Shown: positions 1 through 8,820, numbered from the stretch's first letter. The stretch: 64,000 bases of DNA from G001797105 sp964528155 (GCA_964528155.1 CAZGRL010000013.1:1-64000); one strand, 5' to 3'. A program made the numbers and translations. Notes: generated by a model not told the origin, from the sequence alone.

Positions 1-681
1 AAACCAGGCGTGGATCGTCTGGGGATCGATGACGGTCACGGACCCCTCGGGAGCTCCCAGGACGCGCTCGATGGCATCATTGTAGGCCGCCCCTGTCTGG
101 AACGCTTGCTCGAGCGCGGCAGGATCCGACAATGCATGGCGAAGCAGGCAAGCGAAGTCGTACCCCAGGTCGTAGAGCACGTACAAGATGACACCACCGA
201 TCTGTTCGGGGTGTGCCGCCGTCATCACTCCCTCTGCAATGCCCTGTCGAACGACCTGAGCGAGCAAGGGGCCATAGCGCTCAGGCATCGCCGCGCGGAG
301 TTTCTCACGCACGATGGCATTCTCATCGGCGTACCACATCTCTTGCAGGGCCATGAGGTAATCCCTGCGGTCGGTCTTCCAGCGGGCGATCCTTTCGAAG
401 AAAACGTGGAGCTTTTTGAGGGCGGGGAGATCGGGATCGTTGACGATTTCCGTGAGCATCGGCGTCGCTTCAGTGACCAGGCGCTCGATCAACGCTTCCA
501 AAAGAGCGTGCTTGGAGTCGAAGTAATGATAGAAGGCGCCCTTGGAGATGTGAAGTTCGTCCAGAATGTCTTGGACCGCCATACCGGTGTAGCCCTTGGT
601 CAGCATGACGAGCCGCTGGGCGACATCCAGGATCTCGTTCCTGCGGGCTTCATAAGCCTCCGGCCTGACGACTCGCCCCAT
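1..681 (-). CDS. TetR/AcrR-family transcriptional regulator (3' end cut by window edge)
   Basis: At least 227 codons are open from ATG at 681 to the window edge. The N-terminus has the classic TetR helix-turn-helix: a helix around residues 12-30 (EILDVAQRLVMLTKGY), then VQDILDELHISKGAFYHYF, where the recognition helix reads SKGAFYHYFDSK. The rest is the variable helical ligand-binding and dimerisation domain. Such proteins are cytoplasmic homodimers that repress, usually efflux or detoxification genes, until a ligand binds. It stands alone behind a sigma-70 promoter with a palindrome just downstream, so autorepression is likely. Its other targets are not visible here. Confidence 0.88.
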   Translation of the reverse strand, partial: MGRVVRPEAYEARRNEILDVAQRLVMLTKGYTGMAVQDILDELHISKGAFYHYFDSKHALLEALIERLVTEATPMLTEIVNDPDLPALKKLHVFFERIARWKTDRRDYLMALQEMWYADENAIVREKLRAAMPERYGPLLAQVVRQGIAEGVMTAAHPEQIGGVILYVLYDLGYDFACLLRHALSDPAALEQAFQTGAAYNDAIERVLGAPEGSVTVIDPQTIHAWF

Positions 682-700
682 GGCCCTACCCGTTTGATAG

Positions 701-757
701 ACCGACCGTCGGTTTGTTTATCCTGGTCAGTATACGCCTGAAAAAGCACGGTGTCAA
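701..757 (-). promoter_or_regulatory. Sigma-70 promoter with operator palindrome for the TetR gene
   Basis: On the minus strand TTGACA (757-752) is followed by exactly 17 nt and TATACT (734-729), a near-consensus promoter pointing at the TetR gene. Between the -10 box and the start codon lies the perfect palindrome ACCGAC-C-GTCGGT (701-713). A repressor bound there would block transcription, consistent with autoregulation. Target identity is inferred from position only. Confidence 0.75.
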
Positions 758-964
758 TCGGCTGTTGCGGTTCGTCGGTCTGGGGGTGAATCGAGGGGTG
801 CTTTCTTGAATCTCCCGCCAGCAGGCCGTCTTTCCGCCGTGCCGGCCCGTCCCGTCTGGGGCGACCCAGGCGAAGCCTGCCACTGACCGAATAGCCGAGA
901 TCCTCTGACAGGTGAAGTCGAAGCTGGCCCAAACCGGGTCGGCGCTGGCCAGGCATTGGTCAGG

Positions 965-1276
965 CTAGTGGCCCAGATGGCGCAGGTCTGCCCACTGGAG
1001 CTCTCGATCGAATGAGGTCCTCCGACGCCAGGAAAGCAGTATGGGTACCTCATACGGGAGGAAGCGGACGATGTACGGCGGAGGCAGCAGAGGCACTCCC
1101 AGCAACTCGGCGCTGAGCATCAAAGCGAACATCCGTTCCATCTCCGCGTGACGTTTGATCACATAGGGAGGAGAGATCCACGAAAGGGCTGCGCCGGCGA
1201 AGAAGTCGTGCAGCACGTCGCTGAAACGCGTCAACAGTTCGTGCCAGGACTTGGCTTTCGTGTCTCGCTTCAGCAT
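965..1276 (-). CDS. Small conserved-looking hypothetical protein, possibly membrane-associated
   Basis: A 103-residue ORF read from ATG at 1276 (an upstream in-frame ATG at 1363 would add 29 residues of poor composition). A GGAGAGG lies about 14 nt upstream. It has a helical N-terminal half and a hydrophobic stretch (MLSAELLGVPLLPPPYIV, about residues 51-68), ending in a basic RRR segment. The composition is protein-like rather than shadow-like, but I recognise no domain and assign no function. Confidence 0.45.
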   Translation of the reverse strand: MLKRDTKAKSWHELLTRFSDVLHDFFAGAALSWISPPYVIKRHAEMERMFALMLSAELLGVPLLPPPYIVRFLPYEVPILLSWRRRTSFDRELQWADLRHLGH

Positions 1277-1399
1277 AAGGTTGCTCTGAACCTCTCCTTC
1301 GGTGTCCAGGGTATCCTTCGCGCGCCTGTGGTCTTCTCGGCCCGGTGATCGGCCGACCATCATAGCACCCTCGCGCCTTCGCGCGAGAGCCGGGGCGCG

Positions 1400-1930
1400 C
1401 TACGATCGCTCGATCACATACAGGCGCCGGATGTTCCTGCCAGGTCTGACCACCTCCTTCTCGAGCTTCATCCCAACTTTCTCGGCCACCCGATGCGAGC
1501 CAGCGTTTTCCGGATCGATCAGCGACACAATGCGCCTGAGCCCCAGGGTGTCAAAGGCATGATGCTTCAGTGCCTGCGCCATCTCGGTAGCGTAGCCCCG
1601 CCCCCATCGACTGTGAGAGATGACGTACACGAGCTCGATCTCGTCCACCCCCTCGATCTGCTTCTGAGTCAGTCCACAGTCTCCGATCACTTCGCCCGAA
1701 GCCTTCTCCTCCACCGGCCACAGGTCGTACACCTCAGCGAACGGATCGTCGGAAGCCTCACGGAACACTTTGGCCAAAGCCGCCGCATCCCGAGGACCAC
1801 CCATGTAGCGTGTGACATCAGGATCGGTCCACAATGCGATCAGCGCGGGGATGTCGGCGTGCCGGGTCCGCCGGAGGCGTAGACGGGGGGACTCAAGAAT
1901 AGTGAGCTCAGGTGTCGGCTGCAGACTCAA
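1400..1930 (-). CDS. GNAT N-acetyltransferase, RimJ/RimL type
   Basis: A 176-residue protein from a proposed TTG start at 1930, with AGAAGG six nucleotides upstream. The longer frame back to 2041 only translates a palindromic repeat and is unlikely. It begins LTILESPRLRLRRT, typical of RimJ/RimL-like GNATs. The acetyl-CoA pyrophosphate loop is SRWGRGYATEMAQ (about residues 111-123), followed by RRIVSLIDPENAGSHRVAEKVG. The family acetylates N-terminal or small-molecule amines; the substrate is unknown. It lies downstream of the nitroreductase but is separated from it by a strong hairpin. Confidence 0.82.
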   Translation of the reverse strand: MSLQPTPELTILESPRLRLRRTRHADIPALIALWTDPDVTRYMGGPRDAAALAKVFREASDDPFAEVYDLWPVEEKASGEVIGDCGLTQKQIEGVDEIELVYVISHSRWGRGYATEMAQALKHHAFDTLGLRRIVSLIDPENAGSHRVAEKVGMKLEKEVVRPGRNIRRLYVIERS

Positions 1931-1959
1931 TACACACCTTCTCGAACCAAGGGTAGTCC

Positions 1960-2007
1960 GTCGTCCGTCGCCTGCCGTCTGACGTCGGACGGCAGGCGAC
2001 GGACGAC
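1960..2007. terminator. Perfect 20-bp inverted repeat, terminator-like, in heptad-repeat DNA
   Basis: Arms 1960-1979 and 1988-2007 are perfect reverse complements around an 8-nt loop. The hairpin begins nine bases beyond the nitroreductase stop on the minus strand, so it could end that transcript, though no T-run follows. The arms consist of 7-nt units (GTCGTCC, GTCGCCT, GCCGTCT), linking it to the repeats at 2636 and 4234. Confidence 0.5.
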
Positions 2008-2015
2008 GTGGCGGG

Positions 2016-2606
2016 CTACCATGATTCATGGTGAACAACATCCTGAAACGGCCGGCGACCTCGCTTGAGCGATGCAGAGCGTAGGTCCGGCGCAGGGTGA
2101 CCGATCGGGATCACACCTACCGGCGTGACCTCCGCAGGGATCTGCAGCGCTCTCCGGAACGCATTGAGATCCAGCCCGCCGGCGAAGCCAGCCGCCAGAC
2201 CTTCGTTGACTGCGCCAAGCAAGATGAGCATCACGGCACAGCCGACGTCCATGAACCAATAGGGTACCGGCCATTCAACCTCTGTGCCATCTTCCTGGAT
2301 CTTGTCGGCTTCCTGGTAGCGCCGGTGATAGGCCGATTCATTCGTGCATGGCACGATCAGGACAGGCGCGGCCGAGACAAATGGGTCGAACCCGAAGTTG
2401 GTGTACTCGGTTTCGCCGCAGACCTTGGCGATCGCTTTCTTCCTGGCCGGGTCGGTGACGACGATGAAATCCTGGCCCTGCGTGAAACCTGCGCTCGGCC
2501 CGCGACGGGCTGTTTCGAGGATCCGGTCGATCGCCTCAGGAGCCACTGGCTCGTCGCTGAAGTTGCGGACCATTCGGCGCTTCTTGACGACATCCATGAA
2601 GTCCAC
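2016..2606 (-). CDS. Nitroreductase-family oxidoreductase (FMN, NAD(P)H)
   Basis: A 196-residue nitroreductase. The GTG start at 2606 is chosen because AGGAGG lies five bases upstream; an ATG three codons later is the alternative. The N-terminus has the FMN-phosphate signature KKRRMVRNFSDEPV, followed by ILETARRGPSAGFTQGQDFIVV. The C-terminal half has DVGCAVMLILLGAVNEGLAAGFAG and a VIPIGHP flavin-contacting turn. The family uses FMN to reduce nitro compounds, quinones or enones; the substrate cannot be read from sequence. It follows the transhydrogenase-like gene in the same direction, with about 125 bp of heptad repeat between them. Confidence 0.85.
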   Translation of the reverse strand: MDFMDVVKKRRMVRNFSDEPVAPEAIDRILETARRGPSAGFTQGQDFIVVTDPARKKAIAKVCGETEYTNFGFDPFVSAAPVLIVPCTNESAYHRRYQEADKIQEDGTEVEWPVPYWFMDVGCAVMLILLGAVNEGLAAGFAGGLDLNAFRRALQIPAEVTPVGVIPIGHPAPDLRSASLKRGRRPFQDVVHHESW

Positions 2607-2635
2607 GGTCTCCTCCTTCTGGGACCCGCTCAATT

Positions 2636-2742
2636 GGACGGCAGACGATGGACGATTGTCGACCGTAGACCGAGGACCGGAGACGGATGACCAACGACGG
2701 CAGACGGACGTCAGCCGTCTATCGTCTGTTGTCAATCGTCAG
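2636..2742. repeat. Degenerate heptanucleotide-periodic repeat
   Basis: About fifteen consecutive 7-nt units, first ending in GAC (CGTAGAC, CGAGGAC, CGGAGAC, GGATGAC, CAACGAC, GGCAGAC) and then in GTC (AGCCGTC, TATCGTC, TGTTGTC, AATCGTC), so the block is also roughly self-complementary. It covers the gap between two minus-strand genes and includes the upstream gene's stop codon. Confidence 0.7.
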
Positions 2743-4196
2743 CCTTCCCTCCGTTGTTTCTATCCGCCATCCACTGTTGATGGACTCCCAGCCCATCGTA
2801 GGCGGCGTACTTGTATGAGTCCGTCAGCGTCGGGTAGTTGTACACAGCGTCAATGAAGGTATCGATCGTCCCGCCGCCAGCCATCACCTGAGCGCCCAGA
2901 TGAATCAACTCGGCCGCCTGCTCGCCAATCCAATGAACACCGAGAAGGCGCTTGTCCTCCGGCGAGAAGATGAGTTTGCACATCCCGGACAGGTCGCCGA
3001 TGATTAGCCCGCGCGGGTTCTTGTCGTAGTACGATCGACCGACCAGGAATGGTATGCCCTTGTCGCGGCAATCTTCTTCCGTCAGCCCGACCATCGAGAT
3101 TTCGGGGATGGTGTATACACTGAACGGGAGGACGGGGGATACTTCTTCCTTGTAGTGCAAATCGAAGGCGTGCACCATCGCCACGCGAGCCTGTTCCATT
3201 GACGTCGCAGCCAACGCCGGGAAGCCGATGACGTCTCCGGCTGCGTAGATGTTGGGGACGCTCGTCTGGTACTTGTGGTTGACCAGGATCAATCCGCGAT
3301 CACCCACCTCGACGCCGATTTGCTCCAATCCGAGCCCTTCGATGTTGCTCACCCGACCTGTGGCGNNNNNNNNNNTCGGCGGTGAGGCGGACCTCGTCGG
3401 TGTAGTGCGCCTCGATCAGGTCGCCGCTTTCAAGCTCCAGCTCGACGAATTCATCCGTTGCCCGTATCCTGCCGACCCTCTCGTTGAAGCGAAAATCCAA
3501 TCCGAGGCCGGCGAGTTTGGCCTGCAGCCTCTCCGCAATCTCAATATCAACGACCGGAAGCAAGCGCTCCTTTGAGTCGATCAGAGTGACCTTGACGCCG
3601 AGCGCAGTGAAGATGCATGCATACTCGGATCCGATCACGCCTCCGCCGACGATGGCCATCGTTGCCGGGATCTGGTCCATCGACATGATCTCGTCCGATT
3701 CGTAGACCGACTGGAGGCCGAAGGGGATACCCTCAGGACGACGCGGGGAAGATCCGGTGGCAACGAGAATCACATCGGTTGTCAGGGTCTGCTCCCCGCC
3801 TGAGCGAAGCGCGACCTGCACCGAATGGGGGTCGGAGATCGAGGCAGTGCCCCGGATCAGTTCGATTCCGTGCCTCTGCAAGTTGCGTTCAATCAGCTTG
3901 CGCTCCGTGACGACGACGTTTCCTTTGCGGTACATGAAGTCTTCGATCGTCAAATCCTCGCGCAGCGAATAGTCAATCCCATACAAACCGCGCTGAAGCA
4001 GGCCGGAGAAATACAGGGCGGTCTCGCGCAAGGTCTTTGAGGGGACGGTGCCGGTGTTGATACCTGCGCCGCCGAGGTGCTCGCCACGCTCGACCAAAGC
4101 CACTTTCTTGCCCCAATACGCCGCCTGGGCGGCGCCCTTTTCTCCGGCAGGGCCGGAGCCGATCACCACCAGATCGTAGTCATACTGTGCGGACAT
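2732..4196 (-). CDS. sthA: Soluble NAD(P) transhydrogenase-like flavoprotein, interrupted by an assembly gap
   Basis: A class I FAD disulfide-reductase fold. The N-terminal FAD motif is VVIGSGPAGEKGA (about residues 10-22), the NAD(P) Rossmann motif is IVGGGVIGSEYA, and the C-terminal FAD contact is TSVPNIYAAGDV, followed by a dimerisation domain. Where lipoamide dehydrogenases carry CxxxxC, this protein has GGAGINTGTVPSKTLRE with no cysteine pair. That excludes dithiol chemistry and favours an Sth-type NADPH/NAD+ transhydrogenase. Ten Ns (3366-3375) split the frame; the two sides are in different frames only because the gap length is arbitrary. RBS GAGGTGA precedes ATG 4196. About 0.48 kb of real sequence follows the gap. 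Confidence 0.82.
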
Positions 4197-4233
4197 GGCT
4201 CACCTCGATCTCGCGAATCTACCAGTGTGAATA

Positions 4234-4398
4234 CCGACGGCGGATGTTGGACGATGGACGCTAGACGACGGGAGACCGGGGACTGGGGACCGGAAAGTGG
4301 GAAGTGGGGAGAGAACTCTGCTCACCCGGTCTCCCGTCCCCGGTCCTCGGTCCAGCGGTACCTGTCGTCTGCCGTCTATCGTCCGTGGTCCGCTCTCC
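4234..4398. repeat. Heptanucleotide-periodic repeat forming a large imperfect palindrome
   Basis: Purine-rich 7-nt units (GGACGAT, GGACGCT, AGACGAC, GGGAGAC, CGGGGAC, TGGGGAC, CGGAAAG, TGGGAAG, TGGGGAG) are followed by pyrimidine-rich complements (GGTCTCC, CGTCCCC, GGTCCTC, TGTCGTC, TGCCGTC, TATCGTC). The block fills the intergenic gap and abuts the stop codon of the DinB gene at 4399. Confidence 0.7.
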
Positions 4399-4851
4399 TC
4401 ACGCATCCAGGCCCGTCCGACCGAGCATGCCAAGGATAAGCGACAACTCGCCGCGATGGTGGATTTCGTGCTCGAGGATGTGACCGAGCAGTTCGATCAA
4501 GCGCGACGTCTGCCCCCAAGGCGTCACAACCTCGCGCTCGAGGTCTTGTGCGTCGAGCGCATGGATGTAGTCCATGGTGTCAGCATGAACGGAGTCAAGC
4601 CTGGCCCTGATCTCAGCAACGGAGGCGTAATCCTCCTGAGGATATACCGGAGGGAAATCAGGGATATCCTGCTTGATCCCCAACCGAAACTCGCCAAACT
4701 CCTCGTGTCCGATATGCAGCATCAATTCGCGCACACTCATCGCTTCGGGGAAGGGCTTGAACCCCAAATCGGCGTCGGACAACTTGTCGAGGGTCGCGTG
4801 CAGACCACCGCGAACCGCATCCCAATGGGAAATCAAGTATCGCTTGAGCAT
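4399..4851 (-). CDS. DinB/YfiT-like putative metalloprotein
   Basis: 150 residues from ATG 4851, with GGAGG five bases upstream. DinB four-helix fold: LKRYLISHWDAVRGGL at the start, a first metal-ligand histidine in LMLHIGHEEF (H46 or H49), and the C-terminal pair in LLGHILEHEIHHRGEL (H128 and H132). Members bind one metal through three histidines. Some are thiol (bacillithiol or mycothiol) transferases, and many have no known substrate. Nearby genes do not indicate which applies. Confidence 0.82.
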   Translation of the reverse strand: MLKRYLISHWDAVRGGLHATLDKLSDADLGFKPFPEAMSVRELMLHIGHEEFGEFRLGIKQDIPDFPPVYPQEDYASVAEIRARLDSVHADTMDYIHALDAQDLEREVVTPWGQTSRLIELLGHILEHEIHHRGELSLILGMLGRTGLDA

Positions 4852-4912
4852 GGTCAGCCTCCTTGGTGACGGGCGAGTCAACTCGTGGGGATCCGCGTGA
4901 GACCCTTCGCCC

Positions 4913-5383
4913 TCAGGTCGGACGGTCCTTTAGAGACTTGCGGTAGTGGGCCAGGACCTCGACTTCTTCGTACCCCAGCCCTTCATGGGCAGATCGACCG
5001 AGCTTGTTGACCGCCTCGGCGTCGGAAGCCATTTCCTTGCAGCCGTTCGCCGAAGCCCATGCCTCGGCCTTCCTGACCAACGCCCGTCCGATCCCCTTGC
5101 CGCGCGAATCAGGCTCGACATACCAGCCCTCGAGGTAGCCGATGGGTGACGAATCACACCCCTCCGCTGTCAGCCGCATGCTGGCCTCCACGAACCCGAG
5201 CAGCTTACGACCTGCCCCGACGGCCACGAAGACGGCGTTGAACTCAAGGTCGGACAGGATGTCGACCATATCCTTGCGATGTTGTTCGGGAGGAACACCC
5301 GGCCACAGGCCCTGCCTGAGCCGTTGCCATTCGGGGATCTGCGACCGCTTGAGGGGGGCGATTCGAACGCGCTTAGGGGTCAT
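4913..5383 (-). CDS. GNAT acetyltransferase resembling aminoglycoside 6'-N-acetyltransferase
   Basis: 156 residues from ATG 5383; a weak GAAGG precedes it and the longer frame upstream looks non-coding. The layout follows AAC(6')-I enzymes: EWQRLRQGLWPG near the N-terminus, then GFVEASMR, PIGYLEGWYVEPDSRGKGIG (acetyl-CoA loop R/G-x-x-G-x-G) and ASDAEAVNKLGRSAHEGLGY at the C-terminus. These enzymes acetylate the 6'-amine of aminoglycosides in the cytoplasm. Related housekeeping GNATs also exist, so resistance is an inference from family resemblance, not shown. Confidence 0.78.
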   Translation of the reverse strand: MTPKRVRIAPLKRSQIPEWQRLRQGLWPGVPPEQHRKDMVDILSDLEFNAVFVAVGAGRKLLGFVEASMRLTAEGCDSSPIGYLEGWYVEPDSRGKGIGRALVRKAEAWASANGCKEMASDAEAVNKLGRSAHEGLGYEEVEVLAHYRKSLKDRPT

Positions 5384-5612
5384 ACGGATTCGGCCTTCGT
5401 ACGGACATCTCGCTTCAATGCATCGACCTCGTCTCCGCCACCGGTACGGCGTGTGGCTCCGATACGCGTCTTTCCCGGCTCCCACTCGGATCCGCGGGTC
5501 GAGTGCGAATGTAACCATGATACCCGACGAGCGGATAGAGGGGAGGATGCCTCTCTCGACAGGTCAAATCCTGCGGACCGAGTGTGGGCGCCGGCTATCC
5601 TCACGCGACGCG

Positions 5613-5637
5613 AGACGCACCCAGTGCGGGTGCGTCT
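5613..5637. terminator. Hairpin (10-bp perfect stem) downstream of the 5709-6092 gene
   Basis: AGACGCACCC (5613-5622), loop AGTGC, GGGTGCGTCT (5628-5637). It lies about 70 bases past the stop of the minus-strand membrane gene. There is no T-run, so termination is only possible. Confidence 0.35.
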
Positions 5638-5708
5638 GGAGGATCTTCCTTGCAGATTGAGGTCGTGCGTTCCTGTAGGCGCAGGCGTCTACGTGGCCGG
5701 GAGTGCGG

Positions 5709-6092
5709 CTAGCGTCTGATGAACAGCCAGTTGCTGAGAGCGAAGTAGCACACGACGCCGACGACGATCGCCAGCCAGCCGATGGATGGCTGGAGAGCAA
5801 ACGCCCGTGACAGGATCGCCAATAAAGCGTACGTCAATCCGGCGAGCGCAACCGCCACGACCAACGACCGGTCGCGGATGGCGTTTGCCCTGGCATCGCG
5901 TCTAAGAGGGAACAGGGGCGTGCTCGTATCGACCAGATATCGACCGCTGTGCGCATACCACACGAAAGCCAAGAATGTGAGACAGCCCAGGATCGCGCCG
6001 ACCGCGAGCCCTGCGCCGGTCGAGATGAGATAGCCGAATAGAGCGCTCAAGAGCGCCCGGCTCAAATAGTAAGGAGTCAATGCCCGATTCAC
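5709..6092 (-). CDS. Small integral membrane protein, partner of the XRE regulator
   Basis: 127 residues with four predicted transmembrane segments (about 10-30, 32-50, 77-96 and 104-122), rich in Ala/Leu/Val, ending NWLFIRR. The GTG start overlaps the regulator's TGA by four bases (GTGA), so the two are translationally coupled. Pairs of a short YozG-like XRE regulator and a small DUF2178-type membrane protein are common in bacteria and archaea. This fits that pattern, but the function is unknown. Confidence 0.7.
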   Translation of the reverse strand: MNRALTPYYLSRALLSALFGYLISTGAGLAVGAILGCLTFLAFVWYAHSGRYLVDTSTPLFPLRRDARANAIRDRSLVVAVALAGLTYALLAILSRAFALQPSIGWLAIVVGVVCYFALSNWLFIRR

Positions 6093-6334
6093 GTCTTCGC
6101 TCCATTCTCTACGTCGCCGGTCAGCCAGAACAGGCGATCAACCCTTGTCTCGAGAGCCCGGGCCAACCGGAGGGCCGTCTGGATCGAGGGGGTGAAGCGG
6201 CCCTTCTCGATGGCGATGATGCTCTGCCGGGTCAAGCCCACGATCAGGCCGAGCTCCTCTTGGGTCTTGCCTTGCGTCAAACGCACCTCTCGGACCCTGT
6301 TGGCGACGTCGTCTGCGTTCCCTGCCGGTGACAC
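6089..6334 (-). CDS. XRE-family helix-turn-helix regulator (YozG-like)
   Basis: 81 residues made almost entirely of one Cro/CI-type HTH: VREVRLTQGKTQEELG, LTRQSIIAIEKGRFTPSI, LRLARALETRVDRLFWL. GTG start at 6334 with GAGAGG six bases upstream. It is the first gene of a two-gene operon with the membrane protein at 5709. Short proteins of this type usually repress their own operon, and the palindromic elements directly upstream fit that. Confidence 0.85.
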   Translation of the reverse strand: MSPAGNADDVANRVREVRLTQGKTQEELGLIVGLTRQSIIAIEKGRFTPSIQTALRLARALETRVDRLFWLTGDVENGAKT

Positions 6335-6349
6335 GGTCGACCTCTCTAA

Positions 6350-6390
6350 GTAAAGTGTACTTTACGTCCCCAAGTGTAAAGTATAAATTA
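6350..6390 (-). promoter_or_regulatory. Probable operator of the XRE/membrane-protein operon
   Basis: GTAAAGT-GT-ACTTTAC (6350-6365) is a palindrome with 7-bp arms, starting 15 bases upstream of the regulator start. A second copy of the half-site, AGTGTAAAGTATA, lies at 6373-6385. The AT-rich island stands out in GC-rich surroundings. Repeated AAGTGTAAAGT units suggest cooperative repressor binding over the promoter. Confidence 0.5.
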
Positions 6391-6492
6391 CATTGTGTCA
6401 AGAGCCAAATCGGGAGGCGACCGGAGGGCACAGCCCAGGGGATGCAACGATACGTGGGTGTAGCGTCTGCGGACTGCGGCGGAGATCGGGTT

Positions 6493-7454
6493 TCAAGCGA
6501 GTCGCTTGCCAGGGCTCGCCGGGGCTGTGTGATGGCCGGTCGCCCAGTCTATTTCGCGGGGTTCGAGGGCTTCACGTCTCAAGTAGAGAACGAGTGTCAC
6601 CAATGCAATGGGGATTGACCCGATCAAACCGGCAACGCTTGGGCCGAGCAGGGGGTTGGGTTGTCCCTTGGTCACCAGGATGGCTACGCCGGCGATGCCG
6701 TTTTCAGCGCCCCGTGCCCGATGACCGCCGGCCACACGCTGCCGGCGCGTATACTTGCCCAACCGATAAACGTCCCGAAAACAAACGTGAACCAGGTCAT
6801 GGCCAGGATCCCCGTCCACGGGGCGCTCGGATACTCCCGGCCATAGTTGTGTCCCATAGCGATGATCGGGGCATGCCACAGGCCCCAAATGAGGCCCATC
6901 CACAGCATGGCCTTCCTCCCGCCTAGGGGCATCAACTTCGGCTGCAGGTAAGCCCGCCAGCCGAACTCTTCGCCCAGAATTGGAATCGCGTTGAGCACCG
7001 GCGCGAGCACGAGGGCGATGGCTGTCTGGACCAGGAGCACCATCTTCGGGTCCGGGATGGGAGTGGCTTCGCCCATCGACTGGGCTGTGGCAGCCGCAAG
7101 CTGGATGACCGATGAAAGGGAAGGATCAAAAGCCTGCGGGTAGAGTGAGAAGAACAACCCCATTCCCAGGAAGACAAACGCGCCCGGGGCCACCCAACAC
7201 AGAATCCAGTAACGCCATCCCTCGCGCAGATTCGGTCGAAGGTACAGCCCCGTCCAGCCTTCATGGGTGACAATCCGTGTGAGTACATGCGCCACCGCTG
7301 GCGCCCCCATGTACCCAACCGAGACAAGGATCAAAGAAGTCGGACCCCCGGCGAGCCCGCCGGTGAGAGCGATGGCCAGACCCGTGAGCCAAGCTATGGC
7401 AAACGCAAAAGCGATGTAGGTCGCGACACGCCGTCGATCGACTGATTGCACCAT
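6493..7454 (-). pseudogene. CPBP-family intramembrane metalloprotease, broken by a one-base frameshift
   Basis: ATG 7454 with AGAGAGG upstream. The protein has at least six membrane segments and the CPBP/Rce1 motifs ILGEEFGWRAYLQPKL (EExxxR), GLIWGLWHAPII and IGHGAL. The frame stops at 6684, but the expected continuation (NGIAGVAILVTKGQPNPLLG, then a last membrane helix and LYLRREALEPREIDW) is intact in another frame down to 6493. Total length is one base short of a multiple of three, and the shift maps to the 4-base homopolymer at 6701-6704. A consensus error or a recent lesion are equally possible. Members cleave membrane proteins or act in immunity-type functions. Confidence 0.8.
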
Positions 7455-8013
7455 CTACCTCTCTCACACGCGCAAGACGAGGACCCTGTATCTTTGGAGC
7501 AGCCAGGCGACTCGCCGATCAGATTCTACACGTGTAACGATTCCTCGCCGGTCGGTTGTGAGACGGCGACGAAGAGTCGACACGCGCGTGTCATACAGCC
7601 GTGCGGCTCTGCATCTCGTCGCTCACCTCCCAGCCAACGGTGGCCGAATGTAGCGTACAGGAGTCCGGGTGCAGGCATGAACGAGTGCTCCATTCCAGGT
7701 TGAGAGAACCCAGCGCCACCTCTGCGCTGCAATCGCCGGCGGACGCGCCGCATGTGAGATAACGCGAACCGAGTCTGTCACAGAAAGTACGCCCGGGCTT
7801 GACGCACCTCGGTCCGACGGGTAACCTCGCATCGGCCGGTGTACAAGTAGCCGAGGGCGTTCACGCGTGTCCTTGGAATCCACAGTTGTTAAGAGAGTGC
7901 AACGGAGGCGCAGCCTGTGCGGCTTTTCGCCAGACGCCCGCGGCCGGTCCCGATACAGGCGTTCGTCGATACCTTCAAGCGAAAAGTGGTCGCGAGTGCA
8001 GGGACGAGGTCGG
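7455..8013. other. Intergenic region between divergent CPBP and modA genes
   Basis: About 560 bases without a convincing gene. It must hold the modA promoter. I looked for a molybdenum-cofactor riboswitch and a clear ModE palindrome and could not support either. Confidence 0.4.
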
Positions 8014-8820
8014 ATGAAGTGGATCGCGATCGCATCGGCGGGCATGATTCTGGTGGCCGGCGCATGCGCGCCGTCGAGTTCGGGATCCGCGCCTGACGTC
8101 CCTTCGGTGCATCTGAACGTCTACGCCGCAGCCTCGCTTGTGGAAGTGTTCGGCGAACTCGGACCGGCCTTCGAGCAAGATCATCCCGGCGTGCAGGTAT
8201 CGTTCAACTTCGCTGGCTCGCAGCAGCTCGCGCAGCAAATCGTCCTGGGGGCATCGGCCGACGTCTTCGCCAGCGCCAATCAGAAGCAGATGGACGTCGT
8301 GCTCGACGACGGATTGATCGACCGGCAGGATGTCCGCGCATTCGCCACGAACCATCTGGTTGTCGTCTTCCCGTCGGCCAACCCGGGCGGACTGGAGAAT
8401 CTCGAGGACCTCGCCCGGCCGGGGCTGAAGATCGTGGTCGCCGCCCCGGAGGTCCCGGCGGGTGCCTACGCCATGTCTTTCCTGGATATGGCCGGCGAGT
8501 CGCCCGGATACGGCCCGGAGTTCCGTCAAGACGTATTGTCGAATGTCGTCTCACAGGAGGAAAACGTGAGGGCCGTCCTCAGCAAGGTCGAGCTGGGCGA
8601 GGCCGATGCCGGCATCGTCTACGCCAGCGACGCCGCTGGGGCTTCGGATGTCGGTCTCCTCGACATCCCGGCCGAATTGAACCCAGCGATCAGGTATCCT
8701 GTGGCCGCTCTCAAGGCCAGTCCGCGCCCCGATCTGGCGCAAGAGTTTGTTGACTTCGTCCTTTCGCCGTTCGCGGCCGATACTCTGGCGCGATACGGTT
8801 TCACCCCGGCGGAGAGATGA
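8014..8820 (+). CDS. modA: Molybdate/tungstate ABC transporter substrate-binding lipoprotein
   Basis: 268 residues from ATG 8014, preceded by GACGAGG. N-terminal lipoprotein signal with lipobox VAGAC (about residues 13-17), then the ModA fold: LNVYAAASLVEVFGELGPAF, FNFAGSQQLAQQIVLGASADVFASANQ, HLVVVFPSANPG, and the C-terminal GIVYASDA oxyanion-site segment. It captures molybdate or tungstate outside the membrane for the ModB channel. Its stop overlaps the modB start (ATGA), so the two are coupled. Which oxyanion it prefers is not readable. Confidence 0.92.
   Translation: MKWIAIASAGMILVAGACAPSSSGSAPDVPSVHLNVYAAASLVEVFGELGPAFEQDHPGVQVSFNFAGSQQLAQQIVLGASADVFASANQKQMDVVLDDGLIDRQDVRAFATNHLVVVFPSANPGGLENLEDLARPGLKIVVAAPEVPAGAYAMSFLDMAGESPGYGPEFRQDVLSNVVSQEENVRAVLSKVELGEADAGIVYASDAAGASDVGLLDIPAELNPAIRYPVAALKASPRPDLAQEFVDFVLSPFAADTLARYGFTPAER

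Noticed and set aside
754..1053. Minus-strand frames upstream of the TetR promoter
   Set aside because: Arg/Pro/Ser-rich translations without hydrophobic patterning, overlapping the promoter.
7455..8013. Molybdenum-cofactor riboswitch upstream of modA
   Set aside because: No stretch matched the conserved elements I know of that RNA, and local hairpins were not convincing.
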